Below are positions 53,808 to 64,000 of a stretch of 64,000 nt of DNA, in pieces. The notes beneath the pieces are model-generated. The model saw only the letters and a list, made by a program, of their open reading frames with translations, was not told the origin of the DNA and did no database searches. Within the stretch, counting starts at the first letter, position 1. Every line of letters starts with the position of its first letter. Position numbers and translations under genes: made by a program. Location of the stretch: contig NC_065884.2 of the NCBI RefSeq assembly GCF_932274485.2, forward strand, positions 26,397,622 to 26,461,621. The letters run 5' to 3'. Origin of the DNA: Patella vulgata (taxonomy: Eukaryota; Mollusca; Gastropoda; Patellidae).

Positions 53808-55837
53808 CAGGGCTGTCGGTAATTTTTCACAGTTGATTAGCAGCACTGCTAATCAAAAAGTCCAATTTTGCCAAATTTGATTAGCAAATTTAAAAATTAA
53901 TTAGCAGTTTTTCAGTTTCAACATAAAACACCTAAATAACAAGATATTACTTTAGCTCATAACAAATATGATTAGATTCCATTCTTACTATTCTTAGATT
54001 TTTTTAGCACTGCCACAAATAATGTACTTGTGACAGTTGAGAATGTGATGTAGACATTTAGTTAGGTCTTATGTCTGAAGCCAATTCTTAACAGTGACTT
54101 CCGAAGCCGCAATCATTTTAATTGTTATTGTCCCCCGCCTTTCGAAGAAAGCAGGGGACTATTAAAATGGGTTCGTCCGTCTGTCTGTCTGTCTGTCTGT
54201 CCGTCCGTCTGTCCTTCTGTCTGTCCGTCACACTTTTTGGGACACAATAACTCTCTTCCTAATTGAGCTAGAATGTTCAAACTTGGTGTATGTGTTTATT
54301 AGGTCAATGCCTTGATGGAGTTCGAAGATGAGCATTTTCCGCTTAGGGTAAGCAGAGATAAGCAATTTGATTGGTTGATGCTTTGGGACACGATAACTCT
54401 CTTCCTAATTGGGCTAGAATATTCAAACTTGGTGTATGTGTTGATTAGGTCAATGCCTTGATGGAGTTCGAAGATGAGCATTTTCCGCTTAGGGTAAGCA
54501 GAGATAAGCAATTTGATTGGTTGATGCTTTGGGACACGATAACTTTTAATTGAGCTAGAATGTTCAAACTTGGTGTATGTGTTTATTAGGTCAATGCCTT
54601 GATGGAGTTCGAAGATGAGCATTTTCCGCTTAGGGTAAGCAGAGATAAGCAATTTGATTGGTTGATACTTTGGGGCACGATAACTCTCTTCCTAATTGAG
54701 CTAGAATGTTCAAACTTGGTGTATGTGTTGAGTAGGTCAATGCCTTGATGGAGTTCGAAGATGAGCATTTTCCGCTTAGGGTAAGCAGAGATAAGCAATT
54801 TGATTGGTTGATGCTTTGGGACACGATAACTTTAGTTCTAATTAAGTGAGATTGATGAAACTTGGTGTATAGATTTATTATATGAACACCTTAACTAAGT
54901 TCGATAATGAACATTTTTTGCTGAGGGTAAGCAGAGTGATAAGCAATTTGATTGGTAGAAACTTTGGAACACAATAACTCTCCTTCTAATTGAGGTAGAA
55001 TGTTCAAACTTGGCATAGGTGTCTATTAGGTGAATGTTTAAACTTGATGTATATGTAGATGTTCATTAGGTGAATGTCTTGACTGAGTTCAATAATTAAC
55101 ATTTCGAGCTGAAGCTAAGCAGAGCTAATCGATTTCATTTGTCGATGGTTTGGGACAAGATAATCTTGATTCTATCTGATAGAGAGTGATGAAACTTAGT
55201 GAAAAAAATAAATGTGCGATTAATTAATATGTGTCATCTATTTATTTTGCAATTTCGGCGGGGGACATCAGCCTCACTGTTGGCTTGTTTTTTGTTACGT
55301 TAGAAATCTTCGTTAGAAAACAATTTCGTCTGCTTTTTATCGTGTATTGCTATTTTTGTTAAATCGGGCGCACTTCGATTAACTAGACACACACGATATT
55401 TTACGGGAATTTTTACTTTGATTTATCATTTTACAATACGTTAACATATATTTATTTTTTTATATGATATAATTACTTGATGTCTCGCTACGTGAGTGGT
55501 ACTACTTGATTCCCTATTTCCGGTTTAATAGTCCCTATTCATAGAGTTATGTCCCTGTATTATATAGTACCGTATAATGAATTGTGTCTGGGTAGTTCGA
55601 GTAGAAAATGTCACTCAGAGAATTTAGTTTTGTTTATAAAATTTTATTCAATATTTTATACACGTTGAAAGTGTTCAGAAAGCCTTCTAGTCTTCAAATG
55701 TGGATTATCCTTGTGTTAATATCCAAAATGACAGGCATATTAATGATTCGCAGTTCCTTTAGATTTTAATTTTTGATTAGCAACGGACAAAATATGTATC
55801 GCAAATTGCGCTGCGATACTGGTTGTCGGCAGCCCTG
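53808..55837. mobile_element. hAT-like nonautonomous element carrying a delta insert
   Basis: Ends CAGGGCTGTCGGTAATTT and GTTGTCGGCAGCCCTG, flanked by TATGTGTG (53800-53807) and CATGTGTG (55838-55845), an 8-bp duplication with one mismatch. The subterminal part repeats TGATTAGCAAATTTAAAAAT and has an inverse at 55765. No transposase is present. Most of the length is the delta element. Confidence 0.78.
54126..55288 (+). repeat. Delta tandem-core element, best preserved copy
   Basis: ATTGTCCCCCGCCTTTCGAA at left, then (TCTG/TCCG)n, four near-identical 141-146 bp units (GATGAGCATTTTCCGCTTAG at 54327, 54473, 54614 and 54760), degenerate units, and CGGCGGGGGACATCAGCCTC at right. Confidence 0.8.
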
Positions 55838-55892
55838 CATGTGTGGCTTGATTGAGTGTTCAAAATGATTTAAATTCTTTTGATCTTTAACA

Positions 55893-56291
55893 TTAAGAGA
55901 TACATTATGTAAGATTTAGATAAAGAGCTAGCCATTCTTGCTATATAATAGTTTTAAAATAGATAATGTAAAATGAATAATTTGAAAATTTCATTCAAAT
56001 TACTCTATTGCGAGCGAAGATATTGGCCTTTGAAGGTTTGACAAGACGTGTGCAATAATTTCAATCACTGTACTGTTGTTCGAAGCTAAGTCTTGCTCCT
56101 ACATTTTTAGCTTTTCTCAAAATATGGCTGAACTGCTCTAATCTATTTTATATCGGAGAAATCCGATGCCATCGAGAGTTGATTATTGCCTGGATATGTT
56201 AATAATGTCTAATTAATAATTTAGAGAACATTTCAGGCCTAAAGAAAGACCTGCAATAGGCAGATTTAGCTCTTGCATAATGTATGTTTAA
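55893..56291. mobile_element. TTAA MITE, family M1, uninterrupted copy
   Basis: TTAA plus AGATACATTATGTAAGAT at left and CTTGCATAATGTATGTTTAA at right. Serves as the reference for the family. Confidence 0.8.
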
Positions 56292-56302
56292 TTTAAGCAT
56301 TA

Positions 56303-56850
56303 TTAAAGGACAATATTGGTGTCAGTCATTATATATGTGATAGAACTAATTAAACACGTTCCAAATATAATTTTAACACAGAGATCATTGCTACGATAGC
56401 TGAGTAATAATACAGGTTTCCTGAATTGGAAGTGACGAATGCCAAAGGAAAACACGAGTCATACATGTACCTCTATATAACTGACTGATGTGACGGGTGA
56501 TAACAGATACCGGTACACGGCCGAATTTCTGCTCACTAATAATTCCTTCCAAGACCAAAAGTTGTTGTGTGAGACTGTGAGAGGATGACAATTCATAAAA
56601 AGAATTGACTGCCACTAGATAAGAGAACACGAAAGAAAAACAGAAAAGATCTGCGCATTACCATGTTTTTATAAGGTATAGAATGAATATAAACAAGGGA
56701 ATGTACGTACTATTTCTATTTTTCTTGTGTTCTCTTATCTAATGACATTCAGTTACTTTATTGAATTGTCAGGTATCCTCTTACAGTATCATATAACAAC
56801 TTTTGGTCTTCGAAGGAATTTATTAGTGAGCAGAAATTCGGCCGTGTATC
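56303..56850. mobile_element. Palindromic TTAA MITE M2, right arm shortened
   Basis: Same sequence as the arms at 38936 and 40225, here joined without an insert (CATGTTTTTATAAGGTATAG at the loop). The right arm stops near 56850. Confidence 0.75.
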
Positions 56851-57130
56851 ATGATCATACAAAATAAAAACCAGCATGTTCCAAATATTATTCAAATCTG
56901 ACGTAAGGTACAATGTATGGTCCAGGGATCTTAATTGGCTGTTTTTTGTCGACTTTAGCCGATTGATCTTTAATATAGCCGATTGGTAAAACAATGAACC
57001 GGCCACTAAGGTATCACAAATCAATCTACTTTCGGCCGATATACATGTACATGTACAAAGAATTATCTGGCCGATTGGTAAAACAATGAACCGACCACCA
57101 TGGTCATACATGTAGTTCATATTACTTGAT

Positions 57131-57300
57131 ACTGCCAGGGCTGTCAGTAATTTTTCACAGTTCATTAGCACCACTGCTAATCAAAAAGTCCAATTTTGCC
57201 AAAATTGATTAGCAAATTTAAAAACTGATTAGCAAATTTAAAAATTGATTAGCAGTTTTACAGTTTCAACATATTACTAATGATGTCATTATTTTAGCCA
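57131..57300. mobile_element. Left end fragment of the hAT-like element
   Basis: CAGGGCTGTCAGTAATTTTT and TTGATTAGCAAATTTAAAA units match 53808-53960. No right end is seen. Confidence 0.7.
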
Positions 57301-57344
57301 GCTACTAGTTTACAATGCAATATGGACTTTCAGATCATACACAG

Positions 57345-57558
57345 ATGCAGCTATGGCGGGTGTGGTGCCAGGCAGGGTAAGCTTACTCTTCTGGACACCT
57401 GTTACCACTGTTTGTCGTGTATTTTGTACACGGTGAACAGTCCATATATGCATGCTGATTACACTATTTTGCCTTATTACACTATACCGTTTTTTTAGGA
57501 CTTCGAATTTTGTCTAATGGTTTGGATTGTTCGTACTTGGTTTTATTTTATTTTACAG
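57345..57558. repeat. Dispersed repeat R5, inverse copy
   Basis: ATGCAGCTATGGCGGGTGTG to CGTACTTGGTTTTATTTTAT, the inverse of 24110-24325. Confidence 0.7.
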
Positions 57559-57559
57559 T

Positions 57560-59010
57560 GAAAAAAAGGGAATTTTACTAGAAAGATACAATAAATGTAT
57601 TGTTCCACAATTAACCAAATCTATCAGTTCTGACAGAACTTGTGGCCATATAAAGTTCCCATTACTTTCTTTTGATTTCATGCCACCTTCCTTTTTCTCT
57701 TAAATTACTGGTGCATGATTTGCATTGTTTGAAAAATATCAAATTTCTCATAGCTTATTCCACTCTAATATGTAGGTTTACTCCAAATAATTATTTAACA
57801 GTTAATTAAGAAAACAAAATCCAAATATCTATGCTAGATAATACAAGTAATCTGGCGATTAGCCTACTGTAGATTGCAAAATGTAGGAAAGTAAAACTTC
57901 AAAAAAAAAAAATGTAGAATGGGGTTGTTGACAGATTACAGAAAAAGCAAGTATAGAAAAAAATAGAACAAGTTAAGTGTACCAATTACAATAGGGTACA
58001 TGTACAAATGTACATGTGTATGTAACATTGATCGATGGAATTTTGCTTCATCATATCACTGTAAAAATACTGAATAGAATTGAACCAGTCAGTATAGACT
58101 GATGTTCCTAGAGATTCAACTCAACAATATTGTAATTTGTAAGGGAATCATTTTGCGCTCAAGTCACAACTCGTGCTCAGTGAGATTATTGTTCATTGTC
58201 GGGTGTACATACAATACATGCCCATCTTCCTTAGTCCTGTGCCCCTGTTGGTGCAGAAAAGTATTTTCAACCCCATTTCATTTCACGGCAGAGATGCAAT
58301 TACGTTGTGTAAACTATTAATTTCTAAATTATATGTACATATTAGACCTTATGATTGGTAATGTGGAACCAATAGAGGTGCTTGATTCTTAACCGATATG
58401 CCATTTATATTATTGGTTCTTGTATTTCGCAGTCCTGAGAGAACATGTCTATTGTTTAATTTAGCTCTGGTTGAGTCAGCCCATAAGATAATTTACACAT
58501 GTATTTATTATTAATAACTAATGTGCGATAAATTTGATTTGTAAATCTATATCTGAGTGTTTAATATACATATAGTAAGCTTATTACATATTTGCATACG
58601 TACAAGCCTAATTACTGTATCATTGAACTACATACATGTACATCATGTCTGAATCTGCATGTATATATGTGACATGATAGTCATAGATCAATATTATACA
58701 GTATTATTACACAATGTACATTGATGCTTGAGTTAATAAATTCTTTTCACCTATTTCACATTTCTCATATTGAAATTTTACCAGTATCTATTATTTTACA
58801 CCCATAAAGGTAGTTGCTTGGCTTCATGAGGGTTCATGTACTTTTTCTCCTGCACTGTTTGATGTAACCAAATTTGGTACATGTAGGTACATGTAATTAC
58901 AGAAGCAAGATTAACTAATGCTTCTGCAAGACAAACATAAAAGTAAACCAACTACATTTATTTAGATTTGGGTACTTAAACTTTTTAAGTGCAACAATAA
59001 AGAAGAACGT
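57560..59010. other. Intergenic or UNC119 intron sequence, no gene seen
   Basis: AT-rich. Only a short SINE-B tail-like fragment at about 58205-58295 (ATGCCCATCTTCCTTAGTCC, CCCCATTTCATTTCAC) is recognisable. Confidence 0.5.
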
Positions 59011-59019
59011 ACATGTACT

Positions 59020-59190
59020 TATGCAGTGTACTATGAGGTAAATTATGCCCAGACAGCGGCAACATGGAGACAAAAATATACTTCTTGGGTACCGACCACG
59101 TTATTTAAACTCCAGCATAGTTTATCAAGCAAGCCACTTTTCTGCAGTGTGCCATGAGGGAAAATTTTGTCCAGGCAGTGGCTGATTTGT
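59020..59190 (-). mobile_element. Two SINE-B fragments, reverse orientation
   Basis: CAGTGTACTATGAGGTAAAT and CAGTGTGCCATGAGGGAAAA each represent the reverse of the SINE-B segment GCCCGGGCAAAATTTCCCTC and its 3' neighbour. Confidence 0.6.
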
Positions 59191-59269
59191 CTTCACTTAT
59201 TTCAAAATCCAACTGACATAGGTTCCATTTCGTGCACACCACCGTACACTGGACCTTGGTGGAGCCATG

Positions 59270-62010
59270 CTGGAAGCAGACCCGGTTAGTATAAAGAACA
59301 ATCCTATTGAATTTCAGCAATTTTTGTGTATTACCTCTAGAATTATGGCTCTTTTCCCTTTATTGAACCTAGTGAACGCTATAACACCGAAATTTACATG
59401 TACTGTACATGTATCATCCGATCTTTGTGAAATTTATATGTATTATTTAAATTATTGAAACCACAAAGCCTATTGAATTTCAGCAATTTACAATAATTAC
59501 TTATGGCCCTTGTTTCACTTTGTTCAGCCTTCCACCTGCTGCTTCCATCTTTACAGCTGAACTCCAGGCAATTCTTCAGGCTTTGGAGTTAGTCCAATCA
59601 TCTTCTAACTTAAACTATATAATTTTTACCGATTCTTTGTCCTCGCTACAAGCAATAAACAATAAACAGCTTGATCACCCATTAATAGCAGACATTTATA
59701 GTCTGCTTTTATCTAACGAGTTAATCAGCAAGGACATTGTCCTTTGCTGGCTCCCCAGTTTATGGATATCAAAGGGAATGATCAAGCAGACTCGGCTGCC
59801 AAGTCTGCTTTAGATCTTCCCATATCTGAATTTTTAACGCCATATAAAGATTTTAAATTTATTATAAATAATTTCATTTATGGCCGCTGGTAACGGTCTG
59901 GGGATTTTGCAGGCACAAATAAACTTCATCATATTAAGCCTCTCTTAGACTGGCCAAGCTCCTATAGAACCAGCAGGAGGGATGAAGTTGTTTTGTGTCG
60001 CTCTCGCATTGGTCATACCTTTTTAACTCATATTTTCATTTTGAAGCGAGAGCCTCAACCAGAATGTGTTCACTGTCATGTTCCTTTGACAGTAAAACAC
60101 ATCTTGATTGAGTGCAATCATCTCAAAAACATAAGATCGAAATATTACCGTTGCCAGCCTCTACGTCATCTATTTGCCCCTGTCGATCCGGCGTCCACAA
60201 TTGCTTGTGGATACTCTAGAGGCCAAAGTTAATATCCGATTGGTCTTAAATTTATACACAGTGTTTAAGGTCATGAGACGAAGAATCCTATTGATTTTCA
60301 GCAATTTCCGATAATTACTGCCAGAGTTATGGTCCTTGATCACTTCAAAAAATCTTGTGGACACTCTAGAAGCCAAAGTTAATATCCGATTGACCTTAAA
60401 TTTATACACAGTGTTTAAGGTCTTGAGTCGAGGAAGCCTATTGATTTTCAACGATTTCTGATAATTACTGCCAGAGTTATGGCCCTTGATCACTTCAAAA
60501 AATCTTGTGGACGCTCTAGAAGCCAAAGTTAATGTCCGATTGACCTTTAATTTATACACAGTGTTTAAGGTCATGAGAAAAAGAAGCCTATTGATTTTCA
60601 GCGATTTCCGATAATTACTGCCAGAGTTATGGCCATTGATCACTTTGAAAAATCTTGTGGACGCTCTAGAGGCCACAGTTATATCCAATTGACTTCAAAT
60701 TTATACACAGTGTTTAAGGTCATGCGACGAAGAATCCTATTGATTTTCAATGATTTTCGATAATTACTGCCAGAGTTATGGCCCTTGATCACTTCAAAAA
60801 ATCTTGTGGCTGCTCTAGAGGCTAAAGTTAATATCCAATTGACTTTAAATTTATACACAGTGTTTGAGGTTATGAGAAGAACAATCCTATTGATTTTCAG
60901 CGATTTCTGATAATAACTGCCAGAGTTATTTCCCTTGATCACTTCAAAAAATCTTGTGTACGCTCTAGAGGCCAAAGTTAATATTCGATTGACTTTAAAT
61001 TTATACACAGTGTTTAAGGTCATGAGACGAAGAAGCCTATTGGTTTTCAGCGATTTCCGATAATGATTTCTAGTATAAAGGCTAAAGTTATCATCCGATT
61101 GACTTCAGATTGATACACAGAGTTTAAGATCTTGAGACGAACAAGTATATTGATTTTCAATGAATTTTTATGACTTGAACAGCTAAATTCATGATACTAA
61201 AAGTTTGGTATACAAAACGTTAGCATGGGGCAGAACTTTATAAAAACCAAACAAATTCTAATGGTTTTCTGTTAATTACACATGAGTTGTTGCTCTTAAT
61301 CAGATTTTAGTGTATTATAAATGTTTCATTACCGAAAAAAGTAAGAATATGCGACAACTCTTGTTGACTGTCCGGACGATTTAGCTGCTGTGGGTGTATG
61401 TTTCGTTGCCTGGCAACCTTTCTTTAATTTTAGTTACTGTGATATTGTTTTTATTTATGCATATAAAACTTTATCTGTGATATTTATTTAACTTGTCTCG
61501 CATAAATCACCATATGTTTGGCGCAATATAGCCCGGTTGGAGCTGATGTGCCCTTAAACAACATTTCATTTCACTTTGTTCAACCTTGTTAATGCTCGAT
61601 TGATGTAAGTTATCATCCGATATGTATGAAATTTATATGCATCATTTACATTTGTGAAACGGGGGTCTATTGAATTTCAGCAATTTCCGTCAATAAATTC
61701 TAGAGTTATAGTTATGGTGATTGTGAACGTTTGAATGACAAAAGTAATCATCTGATCTGTATGAAATTTATATGCATTAGTAAAACGAAAAAGCCTGTCA
61801 AATTTCAACAATTTCTGTAGATTACTTCCAGAGTTGAGACCCTTGTTTCAGTTTGTAGAACCTTGTGTACCTTCAAACGACAAAAAATATAATCTGATCC
61901 ATATGGAACTGTCTTGTAAAGGCCCCCAATTACAGTGTACCTACAAAGGAATAAATATGCAACAACCCTTGTCGACTGCTCAGATGATTTAGTTGCTGTG
62001 GGCGTATGTT
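59270..62010. repeat. Alpha tandem-core complex with a LINE fragment inside
   Basis: Alpha-type units occur from 59270 to 59515 (diverged), then six well-preserved units from 60188 to 61080 (GATCACTTCAAAAAATCTTG, CTCTAGAGGCCAAAGTTAAT). An alpha end with GTTTCGTTGCCTGGCAACC lies at about 61400-61421. A second, diverged set runs 61580-61930 with another GCTGTGGGCGTATGTTTTC end at 61997-62015. The order suggests at least two elements or one with duplicated ends. Confidence 0.65.
59517..60187 (+). mobile_element. LINE fragment with RNase H domain and C-terminal zinc motif
   Basis: The first frame has the RNase H signature (IFTAELQAILQALELV, then IIFTDSLSSLQAI) and a decayed continuation near LCWLP. 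After a frame change, 59993-60187 encodes RIGHTFLTHIFILKREPQPE, CVHCHVPLTVKHILIEC and NNIRSKYY-like sequence, the C-terminal region of I/Nimb- or Jockey-like LINEs with RNase H. It is inactive; the polymerase and endonuclease are absent. Confidence 0.8.
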
Positions 62011-62770
62011 TTCTCAAAATCTGTCTTTGAAATTCTCTCCAATTGGCCTGGGTGTTTTTGGTGATATCTCACCCATCAAAATGGTGCCAAAATGAAGCCT
62101 GTAGCCCAAGGAAATGTGATTATGTGTATAACTCAATATGACCAAAATGCTACTTACTAATACTATCCATTTCGATTTGATGGGTCACTGCATTTTTCGA
62201 AGATTATTCATAGTCTATTTTCACTGAAGGGTAACCCAACCCACTGTTTTCCTGCTGTTCAAAGATCACATGTAGTATTTGCTTCAAATTTCAAAACAAA
62301 TTACTAATATTAATATTTAACTTGAGTCTTGCTTTTGAAAATAACTCACTAGTAAATTGGTGAAAAAAATCTTATTGAAATCGAATCTTCTTTTTATGAT
62401 TGAGCTTGTCATATACCAAATCAAAACACCAAACAAAATGGAGATTGTTTGATATATGAAAGCTTTTATATGTACATTTAGACTTATTGTTTAAATATTT
62501 CGTCTTTGATATGGAAAGACGATATATAAAGATATTTTTTTTAAAAAATGACACTAAGACTAGAGCTGTTTGTTCAAAACTTCCTTTTTATTGCTTATCC
62601 TTTGATATAATGTTTTTGATCTGTCAAAGGCTGTTTATGAATCATCCAGATCCATTTTCAATATAGCTTTTTTTCTTATTTTACTTCTTATCAAATTTAA
62701 AATCTTTTAACTCTGATCTCGTACTGTTAGTAATCATGATTCCTATACTGATCAGATCATCATTCTAGAC
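62010..62770. other. AT-rich sequence, nothing recognised
   Basis: No coding frame or repeat that I can support. Confidence 0.5.
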
Positions 62771-63800
62771 ACAGTGTGTATGATGTACAATGTACATACT
62801 TCTGCATGTAACTCTAGAAGCTACAGTGTATGATGTGCATACAGAAGTTGCAGTATCCAAATGCTGCAGTGTACATTGTACATAGATCTAATTGATACTA
62901 ACTCTGAACGGCACAGTATACATTGCACATAGATGTAGTCATGTAGATCTTAAGTGGGGGACAGACGAGCGTATTTTTTCGCCCGATCGCGGCGAATTTT
63001 AAAATCGCTCGAAAAATACGCCTGTGTGCCCCTTCAAGGCGACGATGATTCTGCTCGGCGAACTATTGGCCCGATCAATCGAGAGCTCGTATCTAGCATG
63101 TTGGATATTTCCGGCCGAATATTTTTCGCCTGCGATTAAATTCGCTCGTGTGCCCGTGTCGAGCATATAATATCGGGCAATTCATTTTTTAGGCCAATTA
63201 TCGACATCTTTGATATCACATGATTTCAAAATAGCTGCCTTTTTGTACAAGTCACTTGATCGACAAGTCACGTGATTGACATAATTACTCACAGAGTGGC
63301 GTACGCTCTCGAGACGATCGCTACGTGTGCCCGTTCGTTATCGGCCGTAGAAAATCGCTGGCGAATTTCAATCGCCGAGATCGGGCAGAAAAATACGCTC
63401 GTCTGTCCATAGCATTAACTCTGAATGCCACAGCGTATGAGTAACATGTAGGTCTACGTACATCTATTACACTAAATCAATGCTACAGTATATGATGTGT
63501 ATATGCATTTAACTCTAAATGCTAGTGTACAATGTACATCAAACTCTAAATGCTAATGTACAGTGTACATCAAACTCTAAATGGTACAGTGTACCTAATC
63601 TTATACTAAATGCTACATTTTACATACATCTGACTACAGTTTACAATGTACTTACAGTTACATCTACATGTAAATGTGCAATAATTTAACTCTGAATGCC
63701 ACACTGTAAATACACATACTCTAGCTATGATTATGAATGCCACAGTGTACAATGTACATACATGACATGTACATCTAATTCTAAATCTATGCAGTGTAAT
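62770..63800. repeat. Degenerate minisatellite, unit about 30-50 bp
   Basis: Irregular repeats of a unit like AACTCTAAATGCTACAGTGT followed by ACAATGTACATC. They are clearest at 63500-63600 and are interrupted by the MITE at 62959-63408. Confidence 0.7.
62959..63408. mobile_element. CpG-rich MITE M5
   Basis: 450 bp. The ends GGACAGACGAGCGTATTTTT and inverse match over about 30 bp. Unlike its surroundings it is rich in CG dinucleotides and in GATCG/TCGCC/CGATC motifs, with several internal short palindromes. There is no coding frame. It is inserted in the minisatellite. Confidence 0.78.
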
Positions 63801-64000
63801 GTTAATTTAGGTGCGGTAAAGAAATATAATCCTTGCATGAAATGTCACATCCCTGTCCATGTCCTGATTAGCCCCTACGGTAGATCTGTATTTAAGTTAA
63901 GTCTTAACAGGTTATTGTGATGCAGATTACAACCGTCATTGTAGTAATTAGGATTTTCTTATATCTACTAATAGGCTTTGTTATTTTCGAGCTGAGATTA

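Noticed and set aside
56758-57174. 138-codon minus-strand frame
   Set aside because: Covers the M2 arm and unrelated flanking sequence, with no homology and no splice or start support.

Overview
This is a eukaryotic window, AT-rich and intron-rich, and the gene models and repeats point to a mollusc. The evidence is multi-exon orthologues of animal genes (a tektin, an F-box protein, a THO-complex WD40 protein, UNC119), tRNA-headed SINEs with metazoan-type core domains, and tandem-core elements resembling the 'pearl' type described in bivalves. I cannot name a species. There are no bacterial genes, operons, rRNAs, stand-alone tRNA genes or CRISPR arrays.

Host genes, left to right. (1) The 3' half of tektin-1 (+, 15-1348), a ciliary microtubule protein. 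(2) A complete F-box only protein 21 gene (-, 18171 down to 5934) in 12 exons whose lengths sum to 625 codons plus stop. (3) A small single-pass membrane protein (-, 19978-19781) with a spliced 5' UTR. (4) THOC6 (+, 35304-46962), ten exons giving 336 residues, lacking only a very short first coding exon. (5) The first coding exon of an UNC119-like lipid-binding chaperone (+, 50756-50933), whose other exons must lie beyond the window. The genes act in separate processes: cilia, SCF ubiquitin ligase, mRNA export, and ciliary cargo or lipidated-protein trafficking.

Most of the remainder is mobile DNA. There are two Tc1-like transposons (one decayed, one with a DD34E transposase interrupted by a single stop), CR1/L2-like and RNase-H-bearing LINE pieces, two SINE families including a chimera, and a Ty3/Gypsy fossil. 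There is also a large multidomain element (PHD finger, 96-bp coding repeats, MULE-like transposase, USP protease; 24402-29444) carrying a SINE and a THAP-derived mini-element. Other items are TTAA-flanked MITEs, palindromic MITEs, a hAT-like element, and two short elements with subterminal repeats and 8-bp target duplications. Three tandem-core families (alpha, beta, gamma) share terminal modules, and a fourth (delta) is repeatedly nested inside other elements.

The best leads are the shared ends of the alpha/beta/gamma elements, the PHD-repeat-transposase-USP architecture, a tandem duplication of an FBXO21 splice acceptor that keeps frame at the nearest alternative site, the subterminal-repeat elements at 51.3-52.6 kb with a paralogous empty site, and a SINE-A/SINE-B/SINE-A chimera.
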